A stretch of DNA of 64,000 nt from NCBI GenBank assembly GCA_001464765.1, contig LNDV01000034.1:806001-870000 (forward strand). Reading direction: 5' to 3'. This document shows, piece by piece, positions 1-7,978 of the stretch. The number at the start of each line of letters is the position of its first letter. Positions within the stretch are counted from its first letter, which is position 1. Both the position numbers and the translations under genes were made by a program. Below the pieces are notes generated by a model. That model was not told the origin of the DNA and did not search any database. It saw only the letters and a program-made list of their open reading frames with translations. The stretch is from Betaproteobacteria bacterium Ga0077526 (lineage in GTDB: Bacteria; Pseudomonadota; Gammaproteobacteria; Burkholderiales; Ga0077523).

Positions 1-52
1 TGGAGGAAGGCAACGCCTGCCGTAGGCTGTCCCCTCGATGCGATTGTTGGGC
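1..52 (-). repeat. attC recombination site, cut by window edge
   Basis: This is the first part of an attC site read on the minus strand, 42 bases after the stop of the leftmost cassette gene. The inverse core site GCCCAAC lies at 52-46. The following 22 or so bases nearly match the same arm of the attC at 2052-2129 (both contain GACAGCCTACGGC). The hairpin tip and the matching GTTRRRY core would lie left of position 1, so the array probably continues beyond the window. Confidence 0.7.
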
Positions 53-94
53 TGCATCCAGAGGCCGCGCTTCATTCGCCGCTCCTCCCGCGCT

Positions 95-613
95 TTACTC
101 CTCGACCCAGTATTCGCCTGACTGAAACTCTGACACGGCGGGCGCCCCAGCCAGCCGTTCACCACCACCTCTGATTTGCCCCTTTATCCCTTTGAACTTA
201 CCGGTTCCGCCAGTCAGGTTCTCAACAAACGAATATCTACGGCTTCCATCTGGATTCGAAATGCTAGCACCAGCCCCGCGTCCAAATACTGTGCCCCCGT
301 CTTGCATCGTGTAGACAATGTAGTACTCGAAGCTTCCGCTCTTGTTTGTGTAATCGCTTGTACCGGTCGTGGTCGACTTCACTACAGGTATGCCAATAAA
401 GTTCATGTCCTTCTTTGGAAACGTTGATTCCATCGCATATATCCGAATTTGATGTCCAGGGACATCACCTACTTCAAGCACCTGCTCTGACGTGTACTTC
501 CCGTCGCTTTCGGCCTGGGGAACTTGAACCTTCTGCTGAGCTTGAGCACTGCCCAGAACTATCGAAACTCCAACCACAGATGTTATGAACAATCGAAGCA
601 AGTACTTCATCAT
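95..613 (-). CDS. Secreted AOC/dirigent-barrel-like protein (integron cassette gene)
   Basis: This encodes an exported protein of 172 residues with unknown role. The start at 613 is preferred because GGAG sits 5-6 bases upstream; the frame stays open for 20 more codons that look non-coding. Residues 1-25 form a signal peptide ending AQA. The motif GGTGKF at about 135-140, with a following G-x-x-G, is typical of the allene-oxide-cyclase/dirigent eight-stranded barrel, and the protein has the usual size for that fold. It is the fourth cassette of the integron, between attC sites at 675-752 and 1-52. It is less GC-rich than the chromosomal genes to the right, as is common for cassettes. The fold is a family-level inference from one motif; no substrate can be named. 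Confidence 0.75.
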   Translation of the reverse strand: MMKYLLRLFITSVVGVSIVLGSAQAQQKVQVPQAESDGKYTSEQVLEVGDVPGHQIRIYAMESTFPKKDMNFIGIPVVKSTTTGTSDYTNKSGSFEYYIVYTMQDGGTVFGRGAGASISNPDGSRRYSFVENLTGGTGKFKGIKGQIRGGGERLAGAPAVSEFQSGEYWVEE

Positions 614-674
614 GATTTTCTCCTCGCCTGAACTTGCTTTTGTGGAATTTCCCAGAAGACACGGTTGCCACACA

Positions 675-752
675 GCCCAACCGGCGCATCACGGACAGGA
701 CAAAGCAAGCGATGCGCCGCTCTCGACTGTCCGGTGCATGCGCGAGTCGGGC
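675..752 (-). repeat. attC recombination site (after cassette 3)
   Basis: This is a 78-base imperfect palindrome. On the plus strand it starts with GCCCAAC (675-681) and ends with GTCGGGC (746-752). The two arms match over GCGCAT and CGGACAG. Read on the minus strand, the core GTTGGGC is followed by the next cassette gene. Size, terminal core sites and mismatched stem fit integron attC sites. Confidence 0.8.
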
Positions 753-797
753 GTCGCTGCCATTTCCGCCCGGAAGTTCGGAAGCGACAACACTGCC

Positions 798-2015
798 CTA
801 CGTCGTGCCGCAAGTGCGCCCGCGGCGCTGCTTTTGGCCACTTGAACGGGACAACCGGGATGACCAAGTAGTTGCCGCCCCGACCATACCTAAACCGAGA
901 AGCACAAGGATCCCGCTTCTAGGTTCTGGTACGGGAGTAAGTAGGAATCCTCGCATCTGACCGTCATACAACCCACTCCCTACAATTTGCCCTCGATCAT
1001 TGAGCGCACTTGCCGAACCAAGCCATTCCCAACCAGCTCTCCGAACCTCGGGCAGATTGCTGAGGTTCACTACCCGACGTCCATCCCAAAGCACGGCGTG
1101 ATTCTCTTGGTCAATCACCGCGTGTCCTACGATCAGCCCACTAGCATTGATATCTGATGCATATGTCGCGGGATTGCGTGTCTCTTCGGCAAGATCCGGC
1201 AAAACATGCACTGCACTACCGTCCCAGTGAAAGGCACGCGTAAGGTCGCCAAGAGAAAAGTATCCAACCACATTGCCTGTCTCGTTGATGGAAGTAGCCC
1301 AACTTAGGGCGTCACCAGGTAATCCCGCTAGGTCGTGCAGATCGACAAGAGCTCCGCTAGACCATATGAACGCATGCGTGCTTGTTGCTGCCGAAGCGGC
1401 ACCCACGATCTGACCGGCATCATTGATACTTGTGGCGATGCCTCCGGCGCCGGGTTGATCGCTCAATAGTCCCAGGTCGCGAACTCCGGTCCCGTCCCAA
1501 AGAACAGGACTAAGCGTGGAAGCACTCAATTCCGCTTGGCCGACAGCATGACCATGCGAGTTGATGTCGTATGCTGCGCTGAGCTTGTTCGCCGCGACGA
1601 ATCCGAGGTCTCGGATTGATGAGTGATCCAGCACAAACGCACGGTCTTTTTTCACCGCCGATCCGACTCCTGTGGAAAACAGGCTCGGGCCGGAAGTGGG
1701 AGAGTCCCCGACGATGACGCCCAGCTCAGTAATTGCGCTGGGCCGCGCAGAGTAGGTACCTGTGGGGTCAAGCGAGCCAATGTCCGTAATCCGGCCGTCT
1801 ACCCACAGAAAACCACGACTACGCGTAGACCCTACCGACACCCCAATGCCCACTATCTGTCCGGCATTGTTAATGTCCCGCGCGTACTGGAACGACGTCA
1901 TTGAACTCGGATCAGCTAGAACGTCGATTCGATACTGATCTTGCGCAGCATGTGCGCAACCAAGAAACATGGAGGCCGCACCGCACATCATCTTTACAGC
2001 GATATGTGTATTCAT
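798..2015 (-). CDS. HAF-repeat exported protein with PEP-CTERM anchor (cassette gene)
   Basis: This is a 405-residue exported protein of unknown function. Residues 1-23 are a signal peptide ending AHA. The body holds about seven copies of a repeat of the form A-x-x-I-N-x-x-G-x-x-V-G (for example INNAGQIVG, INDAGQIVG, LNDRGQIVG), the pattern of HAF-type extracellular repeat proteins that form a beta-propeller-like body. VPEP at about residue 362 is followed by a hydrophobic helix and basic residues, which is a PEP-CTERM sorting signal read by exosortase. About 20 extra residues follow the usual end of the signal, which is unusual. The gene sits between two attC sites as the third integron cassette. 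No exosortase gene is in the window. Confidence 0.85.
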   Translation of the reverse strand: MNTHIAVKMMCGAASMFLGCAHAAQDQYRIDVLADPSSMTSFQYARDINNAGQIVGIGVSVGSTRSRGFLWVDGRITDIGSLDPTGTYSARPSAITELGVIVGDSPTSGPSLFSTGVGSAVKKDRAFVLDHSSIRDLGFVAANKLSAAYDINSHGHAVGQAELSASTLSPVLWDGTGVRDLGLLSDQPGAGGIATSINDAGQIVGAASAATSTHAFIWSSGALVDLHDLAGLPGDALSWATSINETGNVVGYFSLGDLTRAFHWDGSAVHVLPDLAEETRNPATYASDINASGLIVGHAVIDQENHAVLWDGRRVVNLSNLPEVRRAGWEWLGSASALNDRGQIVGSGLYDGQMRGFLLTPVPEPRSGILVLLGLGMVGAATTWSSRLSRSSGQKQRRGRTCGTT

Positions 2016-2051
2016 CGTTGTCTCTTACTCGGATACCTTGTACATCCCGAC

Positions 2052-2129
2052 GCCCAACGCTGCGCATGAGGAGCAGCCGAAGGTGCACGAAGTGCGCCGT
2101 AGGCTGTCACCTCGATGCACCTGCTAGGC
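2052..2129 (-). repeat. attC recombination site (after cassette 2)
   Basis: This is a 78-base imperfect palindrome with GCCCAAC at 2052-2058 and GCTAGGC at 2123-2129 (one mismatch to GTTAGGC). The arms pair over TGC, CAT, GAGG and CAGCC, and the tip is a hairpin around 2086-2100. The end of the GNAT gene, including its TGA, lies inside this site, a common arrangement in cassettes. Confidence 0.8.
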
Positions 2130-2574
2130 CTCTCTTGGCCATGAACACACTGTTCGGGTCTTCGGTGTACGACCCAAACGGTCCCCGGCGCTCGTAACCA
2201 CACCGCGCATACAGCGCGATTGCTTCTGGCTGGAGGTAGCCGGTTTCGAGCACGAAGTCGCGACAGCCTCGGGCTCTTGACTCCGACTCCAAGAGGCCGA
2301 GCACTTGGCGCGCGATGCCGCGACCGCGGAAGCTCGGGAGCGTGTACATGCGCTTGACTTCACCGTACTCAACCTCCAGGACAATCGCGCCGCAGGCGAT
2401 GGCTTGACCGTCCGTGGAGCGCGCTACCGCGAAGAGCACGTTCGGCTGGCTCAGTGCGCCAAGGTCGATGCCGTGATGGCTCTCGGCGGGATAGAGCGGC
2501 TTCTGGTACGCATCGAGCTCGTTGATGAGAGCGATGACGTCTGGCTGGTTCGGGGACTCGAGGGCGATGCGCAT
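2107..2574 (-). CDS. GNAT-family N-acetyltransferase (cassette gene)
   Basis: This is a 155-residue GNAT acetyltransferase that would transfer an acetyl group from acetyl-CoA to an amine; the substrate is unknown. The acetyl-CoA loop is visible as RGRGIA at 83-88 after the strand KRMYTL, followed by the expected helix. A C-terminal LYARCGYERRG segment matches motif B. AAGG five bases before the ATG at 2574 supports this start. It is the second integron cassette: the attC core lies 16 bases upstream and the stop codon lies within the following attC. GNAT genes are frequent integron cargo, some giving drug resistance, but nothing here points to a particular compound. Confidence 0.9.
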   Translation of the reverse strand: MRIALESPNQPDVIALINELDAYQKPLYPAESHHGIDLGALSQPNVLFAVARSTDGQAIACGAIVLEVEYGEVKRMYTLPSFRGRGIARQVLGLLESESRARGCRDFVLETGYLQPEAIALYARCGYERRGPFGSYTEDPNSVFMAKRGLAGASR

Positions 2575-2589
2575 CTGCCTTACTGTGTG

Positions 2590-2655
2590 GCCTAACGACC
2601 AAGCTGTGAGGCTGGGCGCCGCAGGCAGCCAGTCCGCACGAGCGCCAGGTTAGCG
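2590..2655 (-). repeat. attC recombination site (after cassette 1)
   Basis: This is a 66-base imperfect palindrome bounded on the plus strand by GCCTAAC (2590-2596) and GTTAGCG (2649-2655). On the minus strand the core GTTAGGC is a perfect GTTRRRY. The stop codon TAA of the first cassette gene is part of the inverse core, which is typical of integron cassettes. Confidence 0.85.
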
Positions 2656-3027
2656 CTGGCAGGCACGCGACATCTTTCGCAGCTGGAATGAGACATATAG
2701 CAAGGCTGCGGTAGTAGCAGCGGCGACAGCGGCCGCAGTGCTTGAAAAATTCAGCATCATCTTGCTGGCCTGATGAGAAATGAGGAAGGCGTTCTTTTGG
2801 TGAGTATCCCAACCCCTGGCTAACCTGATGCAACGATTCCTGAGATCGATACCCTCATAGCCTTCTAACTCGACAGCAAGCGCGCGCTCGGTTTCCGCAT
2901 TTTGCTCGTAGGGAGAGTGGCCGAGGCGCGCGCCATAGAATGCGGTAGCACACGTAACGGTCAGGACCGCGAACACTCCGATCATTGTGTTCAGTATCAG
3001 GGCGATGTAGCGAGTCGACTTGTCCAT
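2650..3027 (-). CDS. Small membrane protein (first integron cassette)
   Basis: This encodes a 125-residue protein that I do not recognise. It has two predicted membrane helices, at about residues 8-30 and 91-113, joined by a hydrophilic, mostly acidic loop with one cysteine. The helices and a basic C-terminus suggest an inner-membrane hairpin protein. It is the cassette nearest to attI: the recombined core site lies 11 bases upstream of the ATG, and the TAA stop overlaps the attC. There is no clear ribosome binding site, as in many first cassettes, where translation and transcription depend on the integron platform. Confidence 0.7.
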   Translation of the reverse strand: MDKSTRYIALILNTMIGVFAVLTVTCATAFYGARLGHSPYEQNAETERALAVELEGYEGIDLRNRCIRLARGWDTHQKNAFLISHQASKMMLNFSSTAAAVAAATTAALLYVSFQLRKMSRACQR

Positions 3028-3037
3028 GGTCCGGAAG

Positions 3038-3044
3038 CGCTAAC
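3038..3044 (-). other. attI/attC junction core site
   Basis: The minus-strand heptamer GTTAGCG lies between the divergent integrase and the first cassette. It is the expected place of the attI core where cassettes are inserted. It equals the outer core of the attC at 2590-2655, as expected if the last base group came with the cassette. The rest of attI should lie between here and about 3100. Confidence 0.6.
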
Positions 3045-3108
3045 GTACTGTCGCTCTCAACGGACGCGGAGTTCCACGACCCTTGACGCGTAAGAACGGA
3101 GTGAAGTA

Positions 3109-3124
3109 CTGTATTTTCAAACAG
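3109..3124 (+). promoter_or_regulatory. LexA (SOS) box of the integron integrase
   Basis: The sequence CTGTATTTTCAAACAG fits the LexA consensus CTGT-N8-ACAG exactly. It ends 33 bases before the integrase ATG, in the place where LexA boxes lie in many integrons, so integrase expression was presumably induced by DNA damage. Confidence 0.8.
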
Positions 3125-3157
3125 TTCTTCAAAACTGCCTCCAGAGGGTGACCGTCC

Positions 3158-3895
3158 ATGCTCCTCCTCGCTCGCGAGCCCGATCCTGTTGCGCCGCAGC
3201 AGCCTCGGCTGCTCGACCAGCTTCGCAACAGGTTGCGGGTGAAACATTACAGTATCCGAACCGAGAAAGCCTATCTTGATTGGGCAAAGCGGTACATCCG
3301 CTTCCATCGCATGCGGCACCCGGCGGATCTGGGCCCGAAGGACGTGGAGGCCTTTCTCACTCACCTCGCCGTGGCGGGCAATGTGGCGCCCTCCACCCAG
3401 AACCAGGCCAAGAGCGCCTTGCTGTTTCTGTATGGGGAGGTGCTTGGCCTGCAGCTGCCGTGGCTGGACGACGTGGTCACCGCCAAGCAGCCGCGCAAGT
3501 TGCCGGTGGTGCTCACCCGGGAGGAGGTTCGCCTTCTGCTCGATGCCATGTCGGGCACGCCGGGGCTGGTGGCTCAGCTCCTGTACGGGTCGGGCATGCG
3601 CATCCTCGAAGCCTTGCGCCTGCGGGTGAAGGATCTCGAACTCGCCCGCGGGGAACTCGTCGTGCGCGACGGTAAGGGCGCCAAGGACCGCATCACCGTG
3701 CTGCCCCGTTCGCTGGTGCCCGCGCTCGAGGCACAGCTGGCCTATGCGCGCGGGCTGCATCAGCGGGACGTCCAAGCCGGCCATGGGCGCGTGTACCTGC
3801 CCCATGCGCTCGATCGCAAGTACCCCGGTGCCTCCCGGCATTGGGCTTGGCAGTACGTCCTTCCCGCGGATTCGCTCTCGGTGGGGCCGGCCTGA
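3158..3895 (+). pseudogene. intI: Integron integrase, 3'-truncated
   Basis: This is the N-terminal 235 or so residues of an IntI-type tyrosine recombinase. The core-binding domain covers about 20-105 (VKHYSIRTEKAY). The first catalytic arginine is in GSGMRILEA (Arg148) and the hairpin lysine is in RDGKGAKDR. The IntI-specific insert is present at 217-237 (LDRKYPGASRHWAWQYV), which separates it from phage and XerC/D recombinases. The frame then leaves the family and stops. The HxLR box, the second histidine and the nucleophilic tyrosine (about 90 residues) are missing, so the product cannot recombine DNA. The downstream sequence in any frame shows no lost remainder, so a deletion joined it to the region before the methyltransferase gene. 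It is divergent from the cassettes and has a LexA box. Confidence 0.9.
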
Positions 3896-4002
3896 CGAAT
3901 CCGCAGGGCCGTCGCCTCGGCCCCATCGCGCCCCATGGGGTATCCTCCCGGGCTTCGCGCTGCGGCGCGTTTCACCCGTGCGTGTTCCGCACCTGCCTGC
4001 TC

Positions 4003-5502
4003 ATGCCATCTTCCAAGCCTCCCTCCAAGCCGGGGCGTTCCCCCGCGCGCGGCTCTGCGCCGTCGCAATCCGGCAAGCCCGGTCAGGCCGCCTCGCCGTC
4101 CCGGGCGACGCCTTCGGCCAAGCCGTCGTCCCCTTATCAGACGTCCGCCCGGCCCTCGCGCCCGGCGCGGCCCGCCGAAGGACGCGCGGCGGAACGGCCC
4201 GCACCCCGGGACACCCGCCCCTTCGGCCAGACCGAAGAGCCCGTAGCCGAAGCGCGCCCGCCGCGGGAACACAAGCCGCCCAAGGTGCCGAAGGCTGCGC
4301 GCAACCTCGGCGGCTCGGCGCAGCTGGTTCTCAAGCCCGAACGCGAAAAGTCCCTGCAGCGGCGCCACCCTTGGGTCTTTTCGGGTGCGGTCGATCTGGT
4401 GGAAGACACTCTCGTCTCCGGCGATACGGTGGCCATCCGTTCCGCGCAGGGCGGCTTTCTGGGGTGGGGCGCCTACAGCCCCAACTCGCAGATCCTCGCG
4501 CGGGTGTGGGACTTCCACGAGGGCACGCGCATCGACGCCGAGTTCTTCGCCGAGCGCATCCGCAAGGCGGCGGCCCGCCGCGACCGCGTGTTCGGCAGTG
4601 AGCCCACGCATGCGGTGCGGCTGGTGCACGGCGAGGCCGACGGGCTTCCGGGTGTGGTGGTCGACCGGTTTGCGGACCAGGGCGTGCTGCAGCTCACCAC
4701 CGCCGGTGCCTGGCGCTGGCGCGATGCGATTGCCGATGCCGTGGCGCACGTCACGGGCCTGGAGAAGCTCTACGAACGGTCGGATGCCGATGTGCTGGAG
4801 CTCGAAGGGCTGCCGCATCGCGTCGAGGTCGTCCGCGGCGAGGCGCCGTCGGGCCCCGTCACCATCGAGGAGAACGACCTGCGCTTCCAGGTGGATGTGC
4901 GCGAGGGCCACAAGACCGGCTTCTATCTCGATCAGCGGGACAGCCGTGCTCTCCTGCGTGATCTGTCCGAAAACCGCGAGGTGCTCGACTGCTTCTGCTA
5001 CACCGGCGGCTTCACGATGAGTGCGCTGGCCGGCGGGGCGTCGTACGTGACGGCAGTGGATAGCTCCAAGGATGCTCTCGCCGCCGCCCGGCGCCACGTC
5101 ACGCTCAACGAGCTGCCCGAAGCCCGGGTGGATTTCGTCGAGGCCGATGTGTTCGCCCTGCTGCGCAAGATGCGGGACCAGGGCCGCCGGTTCGACGTCA
5201 TCGTGCTCGACCCGCCCAAGTTCGCTCCCACGGCAGCGCTCGCGCAGAACGCGGCGCGCGGCTACAAGGACATCAACCTTTGGGCGATGAAGCTGCTGCG
5301 CCCGGGCGGGCTGCTGTTCACCTTCTCGTGTTCTGGCGGCGTCTCGCGGGATCTGTTCCAGAAGATCGTGGCAGGCGCCGCGGTCGATGCCGGGGTGGAT
5401 GCGCGTGTGCTCCACCATATGAGTGCAGCCACCGATCACCCGGTGAGCCTGTCGTTCCCCGAGGGCGAGTACCTGAAGGGTCTGCTCGTCGAGATCGGTT
5501 GA
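4003..5502 (+). CDS. Class I rRNA large-subunit methyltransferase, RlmI-like
   Basis: This is a SAM-dependent methyltransferase of the RlmI (23S rRNA m5C1962) family. I chose the ATG at 4003, giving 499 residues; the open frame extends further upstream but there it overlaps the broken integrase. The first 105 or so residues are rich in Pro, Ser, Arg and Ala and probably disordered, an extension absent from E. coli RlmI. A PUA-like domain starts near residue 106 (RRHPWVFSGA). The Rossmann methyltransferase follows with CFCYTGGFTMSAL near 330, LDPPKF near 402 and a Ser-Cys-Ser near 441 that holds the probable catalytic cysteine. The next gene, a phosphatase, starts 10 bases later and is probably co-transcribed. 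Confidence 0.88.
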   Translation: MPSSKPPSKPGRSPARGSAPSQSGKPGQAASPSRATPSAKPSSPYQTSARPSRPARPAEGRAAERPAPRDTRPFGQTEEPVAEARPPREHKPPKVPKAARNLGGSAQLVLKPEREKSLQRRHPWVFSGAVDLVEDTLVSGDTVAIRSAQGGFLGWGAYSPNSQILARVWDFHEGTRIDAEFFAERIRKAAARRDRVFGSEPTHAVRLVHGEADGLPGVVVDRFADQGVLQLTTAGAWRWRDAIADAVAHVTGLEKLYERSDADVLELEGLPHRVEVVRGEAPSGPVTIEENDLRFQVDVREGHKTGFYLDQRDSRALLRDLSENREVLDCFCYTGGFTMSALAGGASYVTAVDSSKDALAAARRHVTLNELPEARVDFVEADVFALLRKMRDQGRRFDVIVLDPPKFAPTAALAQNAARGYKDINLWAMKLLRPGGLLFTFSCSGGVSRDLFQKIVAGAAVDAGVDARVLHHMSAATDHPVSLSFPEGEYLKGLLVEIG

Positions 5503-5512
5503 GGAAGCCGCG

Positions 5513-6145
5513 TTGGACACTCTCATCATTGCCGTGCGTCACGGCGAGACCGACTGGAACGCCGAAGGGCGGGTCCAGGGACATCTGAACAGTTCGCTCA
5601 CCGCGGCCGGGCGCGCACAGGCCCGCGCCGTGGCGCAGCGGCTCGCGGCGGAACCCATCGCGGCAATCCATTGCAGCGATCTCGGCCGCGCGCAGGAGAC
5701 CGCGCGCCCCGCCTCCGAGACGCTCAAGCTGCCGATCCACGCCGATGCGCGGTTGCGGGAGCGCAAGCTGGGGATTTTCGAGGGGCTGACCTACGCCGAG
5801 GCCGAGAAGCGATTCCCCGACGAGTACGCGCGCTATCGCGGGCGGGACATCTTCGTGGACATGCACACGGGCGAGAGCCTGCTCGCGTTCCGGGCGCGGG
5901 TGGCCGCAGCGTTCTCCGACATCGGGCGCGCCCATATGGGCGAGACGGTGCTGGTGGTCACCCATGGGGGCGTGTTGGACCTCCTGTACCGCATCGCGAC
6001 CGACATGCCGCTGGAACAGGCGCGGACCTTCGACGTGGAAAACGCGAGCATCAATCGGGTCAGCTGGGACGGCCATCGGTTGCATCTGCTGTCGTGGGGG
6101 GATATCTCGCACCACGCCGGGGGGAGTGCGGACGGGGAGTTTTAG
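5513..6145 (+). CDS. Histidine phosphatase (phosphoglycerate mutase family)
   Basis: This 210-residue cytosolic protein belongs to the histidine phosphatase superfamily. RHGETDWN at residues 9-16 carries the phospho-accepting histidine. The acidic partner is in RERKLGIFEGL, and VTHGG near 149 provides the second histidine. It resembles the CobC/GpmB-type phosphatases; the substrate cannot be told from sequence. The start is an unusual TTG at 5513, supported by AGGAAG six bases upstream. It follows the RlmI-like gene by 10 bases. Confidence 0.88.
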   Translation: MDTLIIAVRHGETDWNAEGRVQGHLNSSLTAAGRAQARAVAQRLAAEPIAAIHCSDLGRAQETARPASETLKLPIHADARLRERKLGIFEGLTYAEAEKRFPDEYARYRGRDIFVDMHTGESLLAFRARVAAAFSDIGRAHMGETVLVVTHGGVLDLLYRIATDMPLEQARTFDVENASINRVSWDGHRLHLLSWGDISHHAGGSADGEF

Positions 6146-6519
6146 GGGGTGGGCGCGGATGCGCCGACTCCGGGGTCGGGCGGTGGATCGCATCGCGGTG
6201 GCCCCGGAGTCGCGCCCGTGGCGCTCGTCCGGGCTACGCGGGCGTCTGCACCCGAGCGACGGAGTTCGCGGTCCCGCGCGTTGTGGCAAAAGCAAAAACC
6301 TCCATTGCTTTCAAGGACAAGCGCCCCTTTCAGGGTGCTTGCGCCCGTCGCCGCAAGCGTTACACTCCGTTTCCCACGCAACAACATTTCACATCCCTGC
6401 TGCTTGCATAGGGTCCGCGAAGACGGGCTCTCGCGCCGCCAAGGGCGCCCCTTCCGGGGGCGGGCGCGCAGGCCAAACGGGGTGGGGTGCCGGCGCTCGT
6501 CGCCGCCACAGGAGGGAAG
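6146..6519. other. Intergenic region with one REP-like unit
   Basis: This holds no gene. A single REP-like unit lies at 6202-6237 (CCCCGGAGTCGCG ... GTCCGGGCTAC). Farther on is a relatively A/T-rich stretch around 6270-6400, probably the promoter region of the porin and zinc-uptake genes. ACAACATTTC at 6381-6390 matches one half of the enterobacterial Zur operator, but the other half is absent. Confidence 0.5.
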
Positions 6520-7947
6520 ATGTTCACGAAGTCACCCGTCGTCGCGGCCGTCGCGCTCGCGCTGACGAGCCCGTTCGCCACGGCGGCCGACAGCGATTCG
6601 CTGAACGAGATCCGGCAGGAGATCCGCCAGCTCAAGGACGCCTACGAGGCCCGCATCCGCGCCCTCGAGGAGAGGCTCAAGGCCGCGGAAGATTCCGCGG
6701 CAAAGGCTCAGGCGGCGCCCCCGGCGCCCGCTCCGGAGCCGGTCGCGGCCACCGCACCGCCGCCACCGCCTGCCGCGCCGCCCCCGCAGACACAGAGCAA
6801 CGCATTCAATCCGGCGATCTCGCTCATCCTGAATGGCACCTGGGGCCGCTACGGGCGCGACCCCTCTACGCAGATCACGGGCTTCTCACCGTCGGGCGGC
6901 GAGGTCTCACCGGCCCGCGGCGCGAGCCTGGGCGAGTCGGAGCTGTTCCTATCCGCGAACATCGACCCGATGTTCCGCGGAGCGCTGCTCGTGGCCATCA
7001 CGCCCGAAGGCACGGCCGAGGTCGAAGAGAGCTTCTTCGAAACCCTGGCAATCGGTCATGGCGTCACGGTGAAAGGCGGGCGGTTCTTCTCCGGCATCGG
7101 TTACCAGAACGCGCGGCATCCCCACGCGTGGGACTTCGCGGATGCCTCGCTGGTGCAGCGCGCCTTCCTCGGCAACAACTACGGCGACGACGGCGTGCAG
7201 CTGCGGTATGTCGCGCCATTGCCGGTGCTCGTGCAAATCGGCACCGAGATCGGCCGCGGGCGCGAGTTCGCCGGCGCCGGCGAGTTCGAGCGAAGCCCGC
7301 AGCGCAACGGCAAGGACTCGCAGACGTTCTTCGCCAAGCTGGGCGACGACATCGGCACCTCGCACAGCTACCAGCTGGGCGTGTCGCATCTGCGCCAGCG
7401 CAGCGGTGCGCAGGGCGTGTCGATGTTCGACTACGACGACATCTCCGGCGTCTCCAATCTCTTTGGCGGGCGGCAACGCATCTCCGGCGTGGACTTCGTC
7501 TACAAGTGGGCGCCGGAGGGCAATCCGCGCTATGAGAATTTCAAGTTCGCCGCGGAGTGGTTCCAGCGCAAGCTGGACGGCGACTTCGCCTTCGACACCG
7601 CGGGCATCAATAGCGTGGCGCCGCTCATCGCGAAGCAGTCGGGCTGGTACGCGCAGGCGGTGTATCAGTTCCATCCGTACTGGCGGGTCGGCGGGCGGGT
7701 CGATCGGCTCTCGTCGGGGTCGGTGACACTCGATGCGAACGCTGCCAACCTCGCGGTGCCGGGCTTCGATCCGAAGCGCTCCAGCCTGATGATCGACTGG
7801 AACCCGAGCGAGTTCTCCCGCGTGCGGCTGCAGTTCAACCGCGACGCCTCGCGGCAGGACCTCGCCACGGGCGAAGTCCTGAAGGACAACCAGCTCTTCC
7901 TCCAATACATTCACAGTCTCGGCACCCATGGCGCCCATCGATTCTGA
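6520..7947 (+). CDS. Outer-membrane beta-barrel porin linked to zinc uptake
   Basis: This is a 475-residue outer-membrane protein. The ATG at 6520 is preceded by AGGAGG, which decides against an in-frame ATG 33 bases upstream. Residues 1-22 are a signal peptide ending ATA. A coiled-coil stretch (about 26-60, NEIRQEIRQLKDAYEARI) and a Pro/Ala-rich linker follow. The rest alternates amphipathic strands with many aromatic girdle residues and ends in Phe, as outer-membrane barrels do. It lies 31 bases before znuA, suggesting that it lets zinc or a zinc chelate through the outer membrane. The organisation (coiled coil plus barrel) resembles phosphate-selective-type porins. Function is inferred from context. 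Confidence 0.8.
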   Translation: MFTKSPVVAAVALALTSPFATAADSDSLNEIRQEIRQLKDAYEARIRALEERLKAAEDSAAKAQAAPPAPAPEPVAATAPPPPPAAPPPQTQSNAFNPAISLILNGTWGRYGRDPSTQITGFSPSGGEVSPARGASLGESELFLSANIDPMFRGALLVAITPEGTAEVEESFFETLAIGHGVTVKGGRFFSGIGYQNARHPHAWDFADASLVQRAFLGNNYGDDGVQLRYVAPLPVLVQIGTEIGRGREFAGAGEFERSPQRNGKDSQTFFAKLGDDIGTSHSYQLGVSHLRQRSGAQGVSMFDYDDISGVSNLFGGRQRISGVDFVYKWAPEGNPRYENFKFAAEWFQRKLDGDFAFDTAGINSVAPLIAKQSGWYAQAVYQFHPYWRVGGRVDRLSSGSVTLDANAANLAVPGFDPKRSSLMIDWNPSEFSRVRLQFNRDASRQDLATGEVLKDNQLFLQYIHSLGTHGAHRF

Positions 7948-7978
7948 GCGCGGCCTGCGCCGCCCGGAGGCACCCCGG

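Noticed and set aside
6368..6390. Zur operator upstream of the zinc porin
   Set aside because: Only one half-site (AACATTTC) matches; the inverted half is absent, so it is not listed as a regulatory feature.
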